From an uncultured bacterium (GTDB lineage: Bacteria > Actinomycetota > Aquicultoria > SKW223 > CALKMS01): a stretch of 6,855 bases of DNA. The stretch spans positions 1 to 6,855 of the forward strand of contig CALKMS010000092.1 in the NCBI GenBank assembly GCA_938091145.1. The letters are read 5' to 3'. Shown piece after piece: positions 5,423-6,855 of the stretch. Below the pieces are notes generated by a model. The model made no database searches. It saw only the letters and a list, made by a program, of their open reading frames with translations, and was not told the origin of the DNA. Every line of letters begins with the position of its first letter. The stretch's first letter is position 1. A program made the translations under genes and the position numbers.

Positions 5423-6109
5423 CTACAAAGGACAAGCTTGAGGTTTTAATTTACCAGTCAAAACATCTCGAAAGACAATCTCTTTTTCGACTGAAGTCAC
5501 GGCAATCACCTTATCTCCAGGCTTTAGAACAGTCGATCCCTTAGGAATAATAATCTCCTCACCTCTAATCACGGCCAGCAAAACACAATCTTTAGGAAAA
5601 CCTATAGTAGAAATTTTCTTCTCAGCTACAGGAGAATTAAGTGGTAACTCCATTTCAACTAAAGCCAAATTGCCTTCCTTTAAAAACCCCAGACGAAGAA
5701 AGTCGCCAAAAGTAGCTTCCTCTTCGATTAGACGACCAATAATGCTGGTTCCCGAAATAGCATGTCGGATGCCAACCTGCTGAAAAACTTTCTCGTTTCT
5801 TGGGTCATTAACCCGAGCGATGATTCGAGGCGTTTTAAAAACTTCTTTCGCTATCTGGCAAATTACCAAATTGTCGTCATCGTCACCCGTAACGGCAGCA
5901 ATCACGTCAGCTCTATCAGCACCTGCCTCCTCAAGATAACGAATATCGCAGGCATCGCCTTTAATAACCAAAGCATCAGGATTGTTCTCAGCAATCAAAC
6001 GGCATCTTTCAGGTCTCTTCTCAATTAAGACAACTGAATGTTTTTTTTGCGAAAGGTCCCGAATCAGATAAGAACCAACTTTTCCACCGCCAGCAATGAT
6101 TATAAACAT
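5423..6109 (-). CDS. trkA: TrkA-type RCK/KTN gating protein, second of the pair
   Basis: A 228-residue cytosolic regulator of the Trk channel. A Rossmann-fold RCK_N domain (about 1-135) has the nucleotide loop AGGGKVG (6-12), the acidic residue Glu30 at the end of the second strand that binds NAD(H) ribose, GDACD (51-55), TGDDDDN (74-80) and ARVNDPRN (98-105). An RCK_C domain (about 140-218) includes LKPGDKVIAV (195-204). E. coli TrkA has two such units in one chain of about 458 residues; here each unit is a separate gene. Such proteins form an octameric ring under TrkH that opens or closes the pore in response to NADH/NAD+ or ATP/ADP. The ATG shares one base with the stop of the other trkA (TAATG), a sign of coupled translation and roughly equal amounts. 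Confidence 0.95.
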   Translation of the reverse strand: MFIIIAGGGKVGSYLIRDLSQKKHSVVLIEKRPERCRLIAENNPDALVIKGDACDIRYLEEAGADRADVIAAVTGDDDDNLVICQIAKEVFKTPRIIARVNDPRNEKVFQQVGIRHAISGTSIIGRLIEEEATFGDFLRLGFLKEGNLALVEMELPLNSPVAEKKISTIGFPKDCVLLAVIRGEEIIIPKGSTVLKPGDKVIAVTSVEKEIVFRDVLTGKLKPQACPL

Positions 6110-6768
6110 TATAATAAGCCCTCTAACTTATACTTTTTAAAAAACTCACCAGCCTTAGGCCGGTAAACAGTCACTATCAAAAAATCCTCTTTATCAACAA
6201 TTGTCTCAGCCGATGGAACTAAATAAGTGCCACCCCGATTGAGCGCAGCCACTCTAACTTCCCCCTTTTTTTCTATTTCACCAACTTTTTTACCTATCAA
6301 TCCGCCCTCCGCTTTTAATTTTATAATTTCTACTTCTCCCTGAGGGAAAACAGCTAAAACATGTGTATTGTAGCCCAAAAGACGGTCACGGATAATGGAA
6401 GCTACAATAGTAGTACCGCAAACAACATCAAGTCCAAGCTTTTCATAAGTTGAAAGCCTTTCAGGGTTATAAAGTCGAGCAATCACTCGAGGAACATTAA
6501 AAAGATGCTTGGCAACCTCAGCCGCCATTATATTGGTGTTATCAAGGTGAGTTACAGCGGCAAAACCTGTGGCTTCTTCGATTCGGGCCTCCTTAAGGAT
6601 ATCGACGTCAAAAGTGTTGCCCACCAAAGTTATCCCGTTAAAAGTTGAACCAAGGCGGCGGAAAGAGTCTTCTTCGCTATCGATAACGACAACGTCGTGC
6701 CCCTCTGAACTCAAAGCGTTCGCTAATTGAGAGCCTACTCGCCCACAGCCGCCAACAACAAAATGCAT
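6109..6768 (-). CDS. trkA: TrkA-type RCK/KTN gating protein, first of the pair
   Basis: A 219-residue cytosolic RCK protein and the first gene of the K+ uptake operon. RCK_N (about 1-130) has GGCGRVG (6-12), Asp30 in VVVIDSEEDS, GNTFD (50-54), THLDNTN (73-79) and ARLYNPER (97-104). RCK_C (about 135-203) follows, ending in DFLIVTVYRP. The sequence is clearly diverged from the next gene product: Asp30 instead of Glu30, and HLDNTN instead of GDDDDN. The two are therefore probably non-identical subunits of a mixed ring, as proposed for CeoB/CeoC-type pairs in Actinobacteria, and not a recent duplication. The ATG at 6768 is preceded by AGAAGG at a reasonable distance. An AT-rich 87-base leader with promoter-like boxes lies upstream. 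The gene ends in a TAATG junction with its partner. Confidence 0.95.
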   Translation of the reverse strand: MHFVVGGCGRVGSQLANALSSEGHDVVVIDSEEDSFRRLGSTFNGITLVGNTFDVDILKEARIEEATGFAAVTHLDNTNIMAAEVAKHLFNVPRVIARLYNPERLSTYEKLGLDVVCGTTIVASIIRDRLLGYNTHVLAVFPQGEVEIIKLKAEGGLIGKKVGEIEKKGEVRVAALNRGGTYLVPSAETIVDKEDFLIVTVYRPKAGEFFKKYKLEGLL

Positions 6769-6803
6769 TTATGAACCTTCTTTCCCGCCTTCATTATTCA
6801 TCA

Positions 6804-6846
6804 ATTATAATCTTGCTATTTAAATACTTTCTTTAAAATTAGTCAA
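6804..6846 (-). promoter_or_regulatory. Candidate promoter region of the trk operon
   Basis: The gap 6769-6855 holds TTGACT (6846-6841) with TTAAAT (6823-6818) 17 bases further on, and separately a perfect TATAAT (6809-6804) that lacks a good -35 partner. Either could start the operon RNA, giving a leader of about 30-45 bases. No operator, riboswitch or inverted repeat is visible. The last bases of the window may also be the 3' end of an upstream gene, which I cannot judge. Confidence 0.4.
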
Positions 6847-6855
6847 CCTCGTTTT

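Noticed and set aside
5762..6028. An 88-codon open frame on the plus strand
   Set aside because: It lies entirely opposite a convincing trkA with conserved RCK motifs, has no ribosome site that I can see, and its translation looks like no protein family.
6769..6801. A ten-codon frame just before trkA (starts MNNEGG, stop abutting the trkA ATG), a possible leader peptide
   Set aside because: It has no ribosome site, no attenuator-like hairpin follows, and frames of this length arise easily by chance.
1..6855. CRISPR arrays, insertion sequences, phage genes or toxin-antitoxin pairs
   Set aside because: I looked for spaced repeats, terminal inverted repeats, transposase motifs and paired small genes and saw none; base composition looks even across the window.

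Overview
This is an AT-rich, gene-dense bacterial segment in which every gene I can support lies on the minus strand, so transcription runs from high to low coordinates. Read that way the order is: trkA (6768-6109), a second trkA (6109-5423), a 54-residue membrane mini-protein (5389-5225), trkH (5228-3714), a membrane-anchored exported OB-fold-like protein (3717-3232), tRNA-Gly(CCC) (3196-3122), a CwlM-like degenerate amidase (3067-2057), a coiled-coil NlpC/P60 peptidoglycan hydrolase (1992-922), a YjbQ/UPF0047 protein (918-463), and the first part of a PilT-type pilus ATPase, cut by the window edge at position 1.

Organism (inference, no search possible): three things point to an actinobacterial relative with unusually low GC, such as a deep-branching anaerobic or subsurface lineage. 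TrkA is split into two adjacent single-RCK genes, as in the actinobacterial ceoB/ceoC pairs. One protein has the exact layout of mycobacterial CwlM (two PG_binding_1 domains plus an Amidase_3-like domain, no signal peptide). The secreted NlpC/P60 protein has a RipA/CwlO-like coiled coil. Several starts lack a Shine-Dalgarno and sit directly at a predicted transcription start, which also fits Actinobacteria. A Firmicutes-type host cannot be excluded.

Region 3232-6768 looks like one potassium-uptake operon. Its genes are joined by a TAATG junction (trkA/trkA), a TTGA overlap (mini-protein/trkH) and an ATGA overlap (trkH/OB protein). TrkH forms the pore, the two TrkA proteins form the nucleotide-sensing gating ring, and the two extra membrane proteins are tied tightly enough to trkH to be candidate accessory subunits. 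They are the most novel part of the window.

Region 1-3067 is a cell-envelope block: a probable regulator of peptidoglycan synthesis that has lost its own amidase active site, a peptidoglycan hydrolase, a small YjbQ enzyme and a type IV pilus motor. The tRNA gene separates the two blocks and has a good promoter of its own. I saw no convincing Rho-independent terminator in any intergenic gap. No gap exceeds 300 bases; the longest is the 87 bases at the right edge, upstream of the first trkA.
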